Below, one piece after another: positions 9,157-18,017 of a DNA stretch of 64,000 nt. The notes beneath the pieces are model-generated. The model had not been told where the DNA came from. It made no database searches and saw nothing but the letters and a program-made list of their open reading frames with translations. This DNA is from Streptomyces mirabilis (lineage in GTDB: Bacteria; Actinomycetota; Actinomycetes; Streptomycetales; Streptomycetaceae). The stretch is taken from positions 1,116,001 to 1,180,000 of the forward strand of contig NZ_JBCJKP010000001.1 in the NCBI RefSeq assembly GCF_039503195.1, given 5' to 3'. The translations under genes were made by a program, and so were the position numbers. Each line of letters starts with the position of its first letter. Positions within the stretch are counted from its first letter, which is position 1.

Positions 9157-9185
9157 AACCTAAGGCCCTTATTTTCTGCTGTCAA
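9157..9185 (-). promoter_or_regulatory. Sigma-70-type promoter giving a leaderless ROK transcript
   Basis: On the minus strand TTGACA (plus 9180-9185) is followed by a 17-bp spacer and TAGGTT (plus 9157-9162). The -10 box ends 6 nt before the ATG at 9150, so transcription should begin at or next to the start codon. Confidence 0.65.
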
Positions 9186-9221
9186 TGAAAGAAGCAGGAT
9201 TCTCCTGAGGATGCTCCAGGA
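9174..9221. promoter_or_regulatory. Candidate ROK operators in the ROK/GH36 divergent region
   Basis: Two inverted repeats are visible. TTCTGCT / AGCAGGA (9174-9180 and 9193-9199, one mismatch) overlaps the ROK -35 box. TCCTG / CAGGA (9203-9207 and 9217-9221) is exact. Both sit between the divergent starts, where an autoregulating ROK repressor would bind. Assignment to this protein is inference. Confidence 0.4.
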
Positions 9222-9260
9222 GGCACCTGTGACCTGTGAATTCCAGAATGCGAGCAAGCA

Positions 9261-9290
9261 TTGACACGTGATCCAAGGGCAGGGTTGGCT
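9261..9290 (+). promoter_or_regulatory. Possible promoter of the GH36 gene
   Basis: A consensus TTGACA at 9261-9266 is followed after 18 bp by TTGGCT, a weak -10. It lies 44 bp upstream of the chosen GH36 start. Confidence 0.35.
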
Positions 9291-9333
9291 TTTCCTCGTC
9301 TCGTACGTGAGCACCACCCGAACGCGAGGATTC

Positions 9334-11442
9334 ATGTCGCCGATCTCCTTCGCCCCGGACACCGGGGTCTGGCTGCTGTCCACACCGCGCACCTCGTACG
9401 CGCTGCGGATCGACGAGACCGGAGCGCCCTGCCATGTCGCGTGGGGTCCACGACTGACGCCCGCGGAGGCCGCGGAGCTCGCCGTGCCACCCGCGCCCGA
9501 GGCCAGCAGCTTCGAGGGCAGGCCGACCGTCGGGGAGGAGCTGCCGGTCGACGGCGGCACGCGCTACGGACCGCCGTCACTGCAGGTCCGGTTCGCGGAC
9601 GGCTCCCGCGCCTTCGAGTGGCAGCCGACCGGTCACGAGGTCGACGAGGGCGAGCTGACCCTGTCGTTCCGCGACCGCCGCTACCCGTTGCGGGTGGCGC
9701 TCCACTACCGGGTGCGTGAGGACACGGACGTCATCGAGCGCTGGACCGTCGTCCGCAACGACGGCGACGAGCCCGTCACCCTGCTGCGTGCCGACTCCGC
9801 CGCCTGGACCCTGCCGCCGCAGCGGGACTACCGGCTCAGCCATGTCACGGGCCAGTGGTCAGCCGAGAGCCAGTTGCGACGCGACCGACTGCCGTACGGC
9901 GAAACCGTGTTGACCAGCCGTCGCGGGATCACCAGCCACCACGCGAACCCGTGGCTGATGCTCGACGCGGGTGAGGCGACGGAGGAGCACGGGCGGGTGT
10001 GGAGCGCCGCCCTCGGGTGGAGCGGGAGCTGGCGCGTCACCGTGCAGCGCACCCCCGACGGGCGGGCCGGATTCACCGGCGGCCCCGGCCAGGACGGCAC
10101 GACCGTGCCGCTCGCTCCCGGCGAGGAGTTCGCCACTCCCCCGTTCGCGGGACTGTGCACCGACGGCGGCTTCGGCGCGGCCAGCCGCGCCTGGCACGCG
10201 TACGTCCTGGCCCATGTCCTGCCCCATGCCGACGAGTTCGCCCCGGTGCTCTACAACTCCTGGGAGGCGACCGGCTTCGACGTCGACGAGGTCGGGCAGA
10301 AGGCGCTCGCCGAGCGGGCGGCGGCACTCGGGGTGGAACTCTACGTCGTCGACGACGGCTGGTTCGGGGCGCGCCGCAGCGACCGGGCGGGCCTCGGCGA
10401 CTGGACACCGGCGCCCGACCGCTTCCCGGACGGGCTGGCCCCGCTGGTCCGCACGGTGCACGGGCTCGGGATGCGCTTCGGCCTCTGGGTGGAGCCCGAG
10501 ATGGTGAACCCGGACAGCGACCTGTACCGCGAACACCCCGACTGGGTACTGCACTTCCCCGGCCGTCCCCGCTCCGAGCTGCGCAATCAGCTGGTCCTCA
10601 ACTTCGCCCGCCGCGAGGTCGCCGACTGGGCCCACGGCTGGCTGACCCGGCTGGTCGGCGACCACGGCATCGACTTCCTCAAATGGGACATGAACCGCGC
10701 GTTCAGCGAGGCCGGCTGGCCCGACCGGGAGGACGGCACCGACCGCCTCGGCCCCGCGTACGTGCGCCATCTCTACGGCGTCCTCGACCGTCTGCGCGCG
10801 GACCATCCGGCGCTGCGGATCGAGACGTGCAGCGGTGGCGGCGGCCGCGTCGACCTGGGCATTCTCTCCCGCACGGACCAGGCGTGGGCGTCGGACAACA
10901 CCGACGCCGCCGACCGGATGGGGATCCAGCAGGGCTACGGCCAGATCTACCCCGCCCGCACGATGGGCGCCTGGGTGACCGACGTACCCAACCAGCTCAC
11001 CGGCCGTACGGTCCCGCTGCGCTTCCGCTTCCACGTCGCGATGGCCGGCGCGCTCGGCATCGGGGGCGATCTCACCCACTGGTCCGAGGAGGAACTGCGG
11101 GAGGGGGCCGACCTGGTCGCCACGTACAAGAAGGTCCGCCATCTCGTCCAGCACGGCAGGCTTGACCGGCTGTCGCCGCCCGCCGAAGACTCGGTCTGCG
11201 TCGTGCAGTACACCGCCCCGGACGCCTCGGAGACCCTGCTGCTCGCCTACCGGCGTGTCTCCCGCCACGGCGTGCCGAGGCTGCCGGTCCGGCCGCGCGG
11301 TCTGACCCCCGGGGGCCGCTATCGCGACGCGCGCACCGGCGCCGTGCACCACTCCACGGTGCTCGGCGAGTACGGTATCGACCTCGAGCTGCCGGCGGGC
11401 GACTGGTCCAGCACGGCGGTGCATCTCGTCCGGGAGGACTGA
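9334..11442 (+). CDS. GH36 alpha-galactosidase (intracellular)
   Basis: The protein is about 702 residues with no signal peptide, as usual for bacterial GH36. I chose ATG 9334 because GAGG sits just upstream (close spacing); an in-frame GTG at 9307 has no ribosome site. The catalytic barrel (about 300-620) begins YNSWEATGFDV. It contains the nucleophile D452 in FLKWDMNR and the acid/base D521 in SDNTDAADRM, both hallmark GH36 motifs. CSGGGGRVDLG lies between them. It should hydrolyse imported alpha-galactosides, while the GH27 enzyme acts outside. It is divergent from the ROK gene, with which it probably shares operators. Confidence 0.95.
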   Translation: MSPISFAPDTGVWLLSTPRTSYALRIDETGAPCHVAWGPRLTPAEAAELAVPPAPEASSFEGRPTVGEELPVDGGTRYGPPSLQVRFADGSRAFEWQPTGHEVDEGELTLSFRDRRYPLRVALHYRVREDTDVIERWTVVRNDGDEPVTLLRADSAAWTLPPQRDYRLSHVTGQWSAESQLRRDRLPYGETVLTSRRGITSHHANPWLMLDAGEATEEHGRVWSAALGWSGSWRVTVQRTPDGRAGFTGGPGQDGTTVPLAPGEEFATPPFAGLCTDGGFGAASRAWHAYVLAHVLPHADEFAPVLYNSWEATGFDVDEVGQKALAERAAALGVELYVVDDGWFGARRSDRAGLGDWTPAPDRFPDGLAPLVRTVHGLGMRFGLWVEPEMVNPDSDLYREHPDWVLHFPGRPRSELRNQLVLNFARREVADWAHGWLTRLVGDHGIDFLKWDMNRAFSEAGWPDREDGTDRLGPAYVRHLYGVLDRLRADHPALRIETCSGGGGRVDLGILSRTDQAWASDNTDAADRMGIQQGYGQIYPARTMGAWVTDVPNQLTGRTVPLRFRFHVAMAGALGIGGDLTHWSEEELREGADLVATYKKVRHLVQHGRLDRLSPPAEDSVCVVQYTAPDASETLLLAYRRVSRHGVPRLPVRPRGLTPGGRYRDARTGAVHHSTVLGEYGIDLELPAGDWSSTAVHLVRED

Positions 11443-11500
11443 CACCTCGTCAATGTGCTGGTGTTGGGCTGCCTGATGTCGCTCTCGCGCCGGGGGCCCG

Positions 11501-12139
11501 TCAGTACCGCTGGGCCTTCGCCAGGACCGGGGTCAGCTGGGGTTGGGTGGGCTGTCTGCTGATGGCGACGGGCTGGGCGCGCTGCCCCGGCTTGAGGTTC
11601 TCCGCGCCCACGAACCTGGTCTCGACGACCTTGCCGTCGGCGTTCTTGAAGTCGATCTGGACGGCGTACGAGGCCGTGCGATCGGTGTTGTTGGTGATGT
11701 TGACGAGCACCGCGAGCAGGCCGCCCGTCTTCGCCCTGGGCATGCCGGTCATGGATACGTCGGACCGTGCGTTCCCGGGGCCCTGCACCTTCTTCAGCTC
11801 CGCCTGTGCCTGCGCGCTCGCGCGGGCCGTGTCGGCCGAGACGGACGCCTCGAACTCCGAGGCCGCGGCGGACAGCGAGGAGGCCGCCGCCGAGGCCGAG
11901 GCCCGGGCGGAGCCGATGATCGATGAGGCGGCCGAGGCCAGGGCGGACGGCGGTGTGCCACTGAACGACGAGGTGTCCGGCGGAGTGGCGCGCGGGGTGA
12001 CGGAGGCGGCACCGCTGTCGCCGCCACTGTTCGTGCTGCATGAGACGAGCGCGGCGCCGCAGGTCAGGGTGGCCAGGAGGGCCGCGGTCGCGCGGCTGCG
12101 GCCGGTCCGTGCCGGGCCACCGTGGGTGCGTCTGCTCAT
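11501..12139 (-). CDS. Small lipoprotein of unknown function
   Basis: The protein is about 212 residues, starting at ATG 12137-12139 with AGAGGA about 9 nt upstream. A signal sequence ends in the lipobox VSC, so it should be membrane-anchored. An Ala/Ser-rich, low-complexity helical stretch follows (many SAAASS-like runs, about 45-110). The C-terminal beta domain (about 120-212) includes VLVNITNNTDRTASYAVQIDF and a FVGAENLKPGQ motif, resembling FxLD-type or DUF4352-like immunoglobulin folds of surface lipoproteins. Function is unknown. It is convergent with the GH36 gene, with 58 bp between them and no clear terminator. Confidence 0.75.
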   Translation of the reverse strand: MSRRTHGGPARTGRSRATAALLATLTCGAALVSCSTNSGGDSGAASVTPRATPPDTSSFSGTPPSALASAASSIIGSARASASAAASSLSAAASEFEASVSADTARASAQAQAELKKVQGPGNARSDVSMTGMPRAKTGGLLAVLVNITNNTDRTASYAVQIDFKNADGKVVETRFVGAENLKPGQRAQPVAISRQPTQPQLTPVLAKAQRY

Positions 12140-12299
12140 GGAGCTCGTCCTCTTCCTGCCGGTCCGAAAACCCGGTCTGCGGGCCTCCCTCATGCTCCGT
12201 GCCGGGCTCCGCGTCCGCGATCGGTGCTGACCCGTTGGGGTTGTCCGGCACCGGCGGGCCGCTCCGCCGGTGCCGTGATCCGACGTACACCCGGGCTCG

Positions 12300-12425
12300 T
12301 GCGGCTCGTTCGACGCCTGCGCCTCGAAGGGAAAGGCGTTGCACGCCTACCCGGGCAGGCACAACCAGGTGCCCGGATTCGAGGTCGACAACTCGGCCCG
12401 GTTCTTCCTCCGGCATCTCCGCCGG
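12300..12425 (+). pseudogene. Relic of an alpha/beta-hydrolase C-terminus
   Basis: One reading frame gives GSFDACASKGKALHAYPG, then HNQVPGFEVDNSARFFLRHL. This resembles the end of acetyl-xylan-esterase or dienelactone-hydrolase-like proteins, with the catalytic-His region followed by a terminal helix. No start or upstream domain exists. The frame stays open into rph, but no ribosome site supports translation from here. Confidence 0.4.
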
Positions 12426-12565
12426 ACCGGCACGTCACCGGACTGGCCTGACGGCGGTGTCGGCGACCCTCAAACGTCCGTTTGCCGAGCTCGGCCCAGC
12501 ACTCGCGCGGCACGCCACCGCTTGGCGAGAAGGTTGTCGGTTCCAGCGGACGGCAAAAGGCAAAG

Positions 12566-12587
12566 GCAAGGAGAGAGCTCTCCTTGC
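12566..12587. repeat. Perfect 22-bp inverted repeat upstream of the RAE
   Basis: Arms GCAAGGAGAG and CTCTCCTTGC are exact complements with a 2-nt centre (AG). It lies 25 bp upstream of the RAE-like element. It may be an operator or the remains of a terminator from whatever preceded rph. Confidence 0.5.
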
Positions 12588-12611
12588 CACTCTCAAGCTA
12601 TAGCGCGCTGG

Positions 12612-12630
12612 GGGGCTTGCCGCAAGACCC
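12612..12630 (+). promoter_or_regulatory. Rifampin-associated element (RAE)-like inverted repeat
   Basis: The 19-bp GGGGCTTGCCGCAAGACCC is an imperfect inverted repeat (GGGCTTGC / GCAAGACCC) about 167 bp upstream of the rph start. Published work describes a conserved RAE of this form upstream of rifamycin-inactivation genes in actinomycetes and links it to rifampin-induced expression. The match to that consensus is from memory. Confidence 0.75.
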
Positions 12631-12797
12631 GGGTCACGGAGCAGAATCGTCGGCCGACGCCACAACCTGCGGAAATGGGGACACGACGTGCGTGTGTTGT
12701 TGTCGACGCATTGGCCCGACCGGCCGGAGCGGCCGACCGACTCGTCAGAGGGACGGCAACCAGGGACAGGGAGCACGGATGCCTCGGAGGTACCGCG

Positions 12798-15395
12798 ATG
12801 ACTGAGCGGTACGTGCTGGATCTCCAAGAGGTTGACGAGACGCAGGTCGCGGTCGTCGGCGGCAAGGGCGCGCACCTGGGCGGGCTGTCGCGGATCGAAG
12901 GCATCCGCGTGCCGGCCGGCTTTTGCGTGACGACGGACGCCTTCCGGCGGGTCATGGCGCAAGCGCCGTCGCTCGACGATCGGCTCGATCAGCTGTCGCG
13001 CCTGAACCCGGACGACCGGGAGGCGATCCGCACGCTCAGCGCGCAGATCCGCCGGACCATCGAAGGGATCGCCATCGCGGACGATCTCACGGGGGCGATC
13101 ACCCGCGCGCTCGCCCGGCTCGGCGAGCAGGCCGCCTACGCCGTCCGATCCAGCGCGACGGCAGAGGACCTGCCGACGGCCTCCTTCGCCGGCCAGCAGG
13201 ACACGTACCTGAACGTGGTGGGGCCGACGGCGATCCTCCAGCACGTCAGCCGCTGCTGGGCCTCGCTGTTCACCGAGCGGGCCGTGACGTACCGCCAGCG
13301 GAACGGCATCGACCACCGTACGGTCCACATGGCCGTGGTCGTGCAGCGGATGGTCTTCCCGCACGCGTCCGGCATCCTGTTCACGGCCGACCCCGTCACG
13401 GGCAACCGGAAGGTCGCCACCGTGGACGCCGGCTTCGGTCTCGGCGAGGCCCTGGTCTCCGGCCTGGTGAACCCGGACGTCTTCACGGTGCGACACGGCG
13501 AAGTCGTCGCCAAGGCGATCGCCGCCAAACAGCGTGCCGTTCACGCCCTGCCGACCGGCGGTACCCAGGAAGTGGCGATCGACTCGCGGCGGCAGGAGCA
13601 GCCGGCGCTGACGGATGCGCAGGTGGTGCGGCTCGTGCAGCTCGGGCGGCGGATCGAAGCGCACTTCGGCCGCCCGCAGGACATCGAATGGTGCCTGGTC
13701 GATGACGGCTTCCGGATCGTTCAGAGCCGGCCGGTCACGACGCTGTTCCCCATCCCCGAGACCGGCGACCAGGAGAATCACGTCTACGTCTCCGTCGGCC
13801 ATCAGCAGATGATGACCGACCCCATGAAGCCCCTGGGGCTCTCCATGTGGCAGCTGACGGCCATGGTGCCGATGCACACGGCCGGCGGGAGGCTGTTCGT
13901 CGACGTCACCCGGCGCCTGGCCTCGCCCGCGAGCCGCGCCGGCCTCCTGGACGTCATGGGGAGAGGCGATCCGCTGGTCAGGGACGCTCTGGAGACCGTC
14001 CTCGACCGCGACGACTTCGTCCCGTCGCTGCCGGGCGCGGGTCCCGGCGGGCCGCCGACCGGCGGTGCGTCCGCCACGATCGAGACCGATCCGGCCATCG
14101 TCACCGAGCTGATCGAACGCAGCCAGGTGTCCATCGCCGCCCTGGAGCGCGACATCCGGACGAAGACCGGACCGGCGCTGTTCGAGTTCCTGCTGGAGGC
14201 CTTCGAGGAGCACAAGCGAGTCCTCAGTGATCCGCTGAGCATGCAGGCGATCATGGCGGGGATGGAGGCCACGTGGTGGCTCAACGACACGCTGCAGGAG
14301 TGGCTCGGCGAGAAGAACGCGGCTGACACGCTGACGCTGTCCGCCCCCGACAACGTCACGTCGGAGATGGGACTGGCGCTGCTCGACGTCGCGGACGTGA
14401 TCCGCCCTCACTCGGAGGTAGTGGCGTTCCTGCAGGGCGTCGAGGACGAGGGCTACCTGGACGAGCTGGCGAAGCTCGCGGGCGGGACCGAAGCGCGCGA
14501 CGCCGTGGAGGCCTACCTCGACCGGTTCGGCGTGCGCTGCGTCGGCGAGATCGACATCACGAGGCCACGTTGGCGCGAACGCCCCACCACGCTCGTGCCC
14601 GTGCTCCTCGACAACGTCAGGAACTTCGAGCCGGGCGCCGCCGAGCGGCGCTTCGAACAAGGGCGGCAGAAGGCGCAGCGGAAGGAACAGGACGTGCTGT
14701 CACGCTTGCGGGCCCTGCCGGACGGGGACCGGAAAGCCGGCGAGGCCAAAAGGATGATCGACCGGGTCAGAACCTTCATCGGGTACCGGGAGTACCCGAA
14801 GTACGGCATCGTCAGCCGCTACTTCGTCTACAAGCAGGCCCTGCTGGAGGAGGCCGAGCGTCTCGTGCAGGCAGGCGTGCTTCCTGAGAAGGAGGACATC
14901 TTCTACCTGACGTTCCAGGAACTCCACGACGTCGTGCGCTCGCACCAGGCGGACGACCGGCTCATCCAGCAGCGCAAGGACGCCTTCCGGTCGTACCACG
15001 CGCTCACTCCGCCCCGGGTGCTCACCTCGGATGGTGAGGCCGTCACCGGGGCGTACCGGCGCGAGGACGTGCCGGCCGGCGCCCTGATCGGCCTCCCGGT
15101 TTCCGCCGGGACCATCGAGGGGAGGGCCCGCGTCATCCTTGACATCGCGGAGGCCGATCTCGAAGCGGGCGACATCCTGGTCACGACCTTCACGGACCCC
15201 AGTTGGTCGCCACTGTTCGTCGCAGTCGCGGGCCTGGTGACGGAGGTGGGCGGCCTGATGACCCATGGGGCGGTGATCGCCCGGGAGTACGGCTTGCCGG
15301 CCGTCGTGGGCGTGGAACGGGCCACCCGGCTGATCCGGGACGGGCAGCGGATCCGCGTGCACGGAACCGACGGGTACGTCGAGATCCTGCCGTGA
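12798..15395 (+). CDS. rph: Rifampin phosphotransferase
   Basis: The protein is about 865 residues, starting at ATG 12798 with GGAGG 7 nt upstream. It has the three domains of Rph. The ATP-grasp N-terminal domain (about 1-315) includes VGGKGAHLGGLS, RSSATAEDLPTASFAGQ and SGILFTADPVTGN. The rifamycin-binding domain (about 325-755) begins VSVGHQQMMTDPMKPLG. The swivelling phospho-His domain (about 765-865) carries LMTHGAVIAREYG with the likely phosphoacceptor His823. Rph uses ATP to phosphorylate the C21 hydroxyl of rifamycins, releasing AMP and phosphate. Length and motif order match Rph better than PEP synthase. It appears monocistronic. Confidence 0.93.
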   Translation: MTERYVLDLQEVDETQVAVVGGKGAHLGGLSRIEGIRVPAGFCVTTDAFRRVMAQAPSLDDRLDQLSRLNPDDREAIRTLSAQIRRTIEGIAIADDLTGAITRALARLGEQAAYAVRSSATAEDLPTASFAGQQDTYLNVVGPTAILQHVSRCWASLFTERAVTYRQRNGIDHRTVHMAVVVQRMVFPHASGILFTADPVTGNRKVATVDAGFGLGEALVSGLVNPDVFTVRHGEVVAKAIAAKQRAVHALPTGGTQEVAIDSRRQEQPALTDAQVVRLVQLGRRIEAHFGRPQDIEWCLVDDGFRIVQSRPVTTLFPIPETGDQENHVYVSVGHQQMMTDPMKPLGLSMWQLTAMVPMHTAGGRLFVDVTRRLASPASRAGLLDVMGRGDPLVRDALETVLDRDDFVPSLPGAGPGGPPTGGASATIETDPAIVTELIERSQVSIAALERDIRTKTGPALFEFLLEAFEEHKRVLSDPLSMQAIMAGMEATWWLNDTLQEWLGEKNAADTLTLSAPDNVTSEMGLALLDVADVIRPHSEVVAFLQGVEDEGYLDELAKLAGGTEARDAVEAYLDRFGVRCVGEIDITRPRWRERPTTLVPVLLDNVRNFEPGAAERRFEQGRQKAQRKEQDVLSRLRALPDGDRKAGEAKRMIDRVRTFIGYREYPKYGIVSRYFVYKQALLEEAERLVQAGVLPEKEDIFYLTFQELHDVVRSHQADDRLIQQRKDAFRSYHALTPPRVLTSDGEAVTGAYRREDVPAGALIGLPVSAGTIEGRARVILDIAEADLEAGDILVTTFTDPSWSPLFVAVAGLVTEVGGLMTHGAVIAREYGLPAVVGVERATRLIRDGQRIRVHGTDGYVEILP

Positions 15396-15469
15396 CCGAC
15401 CGCACCGAGAAGCCCCATCCGTAGCTTTCGGCTGAACAACGCCCTGCGGTGAAGCCCGAGGCTGGATAG

Positions 15470-15730
15470 GGAGTTCGGCGGCTTCCGGTTGCCCGTCTCC
15501 CGCCGGGGCACCGGCGAACCCGCCACCGCGCTGCCCGTCGGCTCCGCGACCACCGAAGGCGGCCCGGCCAGTACCTCGGCCACTGTCACCCGGGCGTCCA
15601 CCAGCCGCTGAAGCACAGCTTCCGCCTCACCGAGCGCGGCCTGCACCCGCTCGGCTTCCTCCCGCAACCGCGCGATCTCTTCCCGGACCCTCTTCTCCCT
15701 GGCCTCCAGCAGACCGAGCACCGACACCAC
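15470..15730 (-). pseudogene. Truncated small coiled-coil protein
   Basis: A GTG at 15728-15730 has GGAGG 6 nt upstream. It begins a Glu/Arg/Ala-rich heptad protein (SVLGLLEAREKRVREEIARL, then QAALGEAEAVLQRLVDARV). After about 85 residues the frame runs into low-similarity sequence and then antisense to the end of rph, so the original 3' end is probably lost. I recall similar small coiled-coil proteins next to actinobacterial transposases, but I cannot confirm the family. The rest of the 15396-16211 gap shows no other gene. Confidence 0.45.
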
Positions 15731-16211
15731 CAGCGACCTCCACGAGCCAGACGAGCGGATGAACCACGCCCATCTCTCCCGCCACGAACGGCAGTTCATG
15801 CCCACCCACCCGAACTAAACGATCACGTTCGGAAAGCGGATGGCGTCTGACACAGTTCTCCCCCTGCGTTGGCCCCTCCCGGTGAGAGGCCGCAGCCGAC
15901 CATACATTCAAGTCCCTTTAAAGCAGGGTGGTTGGAAGAACTGCGGACCCTCACTCACGCGCGACGACCTGGGGATTCACGCGGCCCCGACCGGGCCCCT
16001 GATGAGTACCGATCCGGAGCGAACGCTGCCGTCGACGACGGGCCGCTTGAGGATGGCGCTGACCGCGGAACCTGACCGTGCCCTGAAAGCTTTCTGAAGG
16101 GCTGACGCGAGGTCAGGACACCTCTGTTACAGGGCCGTTGATGATCGCCTTGTACTGTCGTGATCAACACGGCGCCCGCCAGCGCCCCTTACACTACGGA
16201 GAAGAACCACC

Positions 16212-16889
16212 ATGCGCCTGTTTCACGCCGCCACCGCACTCGCCGCCACGTCCGCGCTGGCCCTGACGCTCACCGCCTGCGGGAACGGCAGCGGCAACGA
16301 CGCGTCGGGCGACCAGTCGTCCGCACCGGCTTCCTCACCCTCCGCCACCGCGACCGACGGCGCCCCGGCCGAGAACGCGGGTGCCACGAAGGATGCGGGC
16401 AGCAGCACGGGCGGCGGCAGTACGGGCACCAGCACGGGCGGCGGTACCGGCGGCAGCGGGGGCGGCACCGGCGCGGGCCGGTGCCACACCGCCGGGCTGG
16501 GCTTCTCGTTCGGCTCCGGCGACGGCAAGGTCAGCAGCTCGGACGACCAGCAGCAGCTGGCCGTGGTGCTGAAGAACAAGACGTCCGCCGCATGCACCAT
16601 CCAGGGCTTCCCCGGGGTCGATCTGAAGTCCTCCGGCGGCAGCTGGTCGCTGACCCGCAGCGGTGCGACGCCCAAGAAGGTCACCCTGGCCGCCGGCGGC
16701 AGCACGACGTTCACCATCACCTTCCTGCCGTGGAACCAGGGCAGCGGCACCGAGTTCAAGGCCACCTCGGTCGTCGTCACCCCGCCGAACGAGACCACCT
16801 CGACCACCCTGGCCTGGCCCGGCGGCAGCGTCCTGCTCCAGGACGGCGCCACGCACCCCGGCACCTACACCGGCCCCGTCGGCGGCTGA
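16212..16889 (+). CDS. DUF4232-domain lipoprotein
   Basis: The protein has 225 residues, starting at ATG 16212 with GGAGAAG upstream. The signal peptide ends in LTAC with lipidated Cys23. A Ser/Thr/Gly-rich linker (about 25-90) follows. The C-terminal domain has the DUF4232 features: RCHTAGLGFSF, LKNKTSAACTIQGFPGVDL and a closing TLAWPGGSVLLQDG. DUF4232 proteins are common, uncharacterised surface proteins of Streptomyces. A weak inverted repeat (GTTGAT 16137-16142 / ATCAAC 16163-16168) lies in its upstream region and may be a control site. Confidence 0.88.
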   Translation: MRLFHAATALAATSALALTLTACGNGSGNDASGDQSSAPASSPSATATDGAPAENAGATKDAGSSTGGGSTGTSTGGGTGGSGGGTGAGRCHTAGLGFSFGSGDGKVSSSDDQQQLAVVLKNKTSAACTIQGFPGVDLKSSGGSWSLTRSGATPKKVTLAAGGSTTFTITFLPWNQGSGTEFKATSVVVTPPNETTSTTLAWPGGSVLLQDGATHPGTYTGPVGG

Positions 16890-17085
16890 CGGCCGGACTG
16901 AGTCGTACGCACTGTCGCCAGGCCTCCGACAAGTCCCGGCAGGAACTGAGCCGCAACCGCACGGCCGCCACCATGGTCCCGGGAGCCGAACCTGGCCGGA
17001 GAGAGGGGGCACGCGGCGGAGGCTACCTCTCGGCAGCCCTTGCACAGCCGTCCTCGACGGCACGGACGACGACGTGGATCCTTGC

Positions 17086-17220
17086 CCCGCCGACGCACGC
17101 ACCGCGCGGTGGCGGCCCCACGACTTCCGGAGGACCTGCATCACCGACGCCATCCCCTCAGGGGCGCCCCCGCACATGGTGGGCAAGGTCCGCGGCCACT
17201 CCACGGAACGCCTCGCCGGC
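17086..17220 (+). pseudogene. Tyrosine-recombinase (integrase) C-terminal relic
   Basis: The frame reads RWRPHDFRRTCITDAI, then PPHMVGKVRGHST. This keeps the H-x-x-R box and the G-H of phage-type integrases but lacks the catalytic Tyr and everything upstream. Nothing suggests expression. Confidence 0.6.
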
Positions 17221-17464
17221 GCGAAAATGCGTGCGCCAGATGCCCACTCCACCGGGGCGGCCCAGCCCAAAAGTCCGAAGCCATGGGCACGGCCCGCGAG
17301 ACGCCTGTTCTCCTCGGCACGCCGGAGGTCCGCCTGTCCGCCGACCGATCGACCACGCGGGACACGCGACGGTGAAGGAGCCGAGTCGTCCAGGGTGGCG
17401 TCGATCAAGCAGATCCAAGTGACCTTCGACGCGGTGCGTCAGCCTCGTCCCGCCGTCCGGCAGC

Positions 17465-17575
17465 CTGCCGCGGGACTTCATCGCCGACACCCACCTGATC
17501 GACCAAGTCACCGCCACGCAGCCCACGATCCGCAAAGTGCGGGTCGACGGTGGCTACCGCCGGCATGTCGCCGCC
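17465..17575 (+). pseudogene. IS5-type transposase relic (DDE core piece)
   Basis: The frame reads THLIDQVTATQPTIRKVRVDGGYRRHV, the segment around the second Asp of IS5-group transposases (V-D-G-G-Y). It has no start, no stop in context, and the flanking parts are missing. Confidence 0.55.
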
Positions 17576-17874
17576 AGGCTGATGGCGGTTTCGAAGGACT
17601 GGGCGGTCCTGTCGTAGTGGGTGGCGATGCCGCGCCCTTGCTTGAGACGGTTGAAGCAGCGTTCTGTGACGTTGCGGCACCTGTAGACCGTTTTGTTGAA
17701 GGCCAAGGGTTGTCCGCCGTGGCGTCCGCGGCGGAGAGGGTTGCGGATCTCGTCGGCCCGCTCGGGGCCGATCCGGGGCACGCGAGTGGCCTGCATGACG
17801 GCGGTGAACCGGGTGCAGTCGTTGGCGTTACCGCCGGTGACGGTGAAGCCGAGCGGGCGGCCGAGTCCGTCACG
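17554..17874 (-). pseudogene. IS5-family transposase relic with internal deletion
   Basis: On the minus strand the frame reads RDGLGRPLGFTVTGGNANDC, then FTAVMQATRVPRIGP. It jumps directly to ERADEIRNPLRRG and ends ERCFNRLKQGRGIATHYDRTA. The middle segment with the second catalytic Asp (GDKGYSS region in the family) is deleted. The N-terminal half is also missing. Confidence 0.65.
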
Positions 17875-17910
17875 ACGAGCTGTTGGCCGTCGTCGATGTC
17901 CTGGTGTCAC

Positions 17911-17995
17911 TCCAAGGCCATCCGCACCTGGCTGCGGGGAGCGGGGAATCGCCCACACCATGCCCGAGCGGATCCGCAACCGTCTCCGCCGCGGG
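17911..17995 (+). pseudogene. Second IS5-family transposase relic in opposite orientation
   Basis: On the plus strand SKAIRTWLRG (17911-17940) continues after a +1 shift as RGIAHTMPERIRNRLRRG (17942-17995). This corresponds to the part missing from the minus-strand relic next to it. However, both pieces contain their own RNRLRRG-like stretch, so they derive from different copies. Confidence 0.55.
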
Positions 17996-18017
17996 TTCCG
18001 GGACTGGCCATCCACTC

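Noticed and set aside
12571..12582. GAGAGCTCTC before rph as another copy of the GH64 operator
   Set aside because: Its core is AGCT, not GCGC, and it is part of a longer different palindrome.
12339..15395. An extended rph starting at TTG 12339
   Set aside because: The extra 153 residues match an unrelated hydrolase relic, and the ATG at 12798 has an excellent GGAGG and the family-typical N-terminus.
12798..15395. PEP synthase or pyruvate phosphate dikinase
   Set aside because: The middle domain (QQMMTDPMKPLG and following) and the length match rifampin phosphotransferase, and a RAE-like element precedes the gene.
17554..17995. Simple inversion inside one IS5 transposase
   Set aside because: Both the plus- and minus-strand pieces contain their own RNRLRRG-like stretch, so they must come from two copies.
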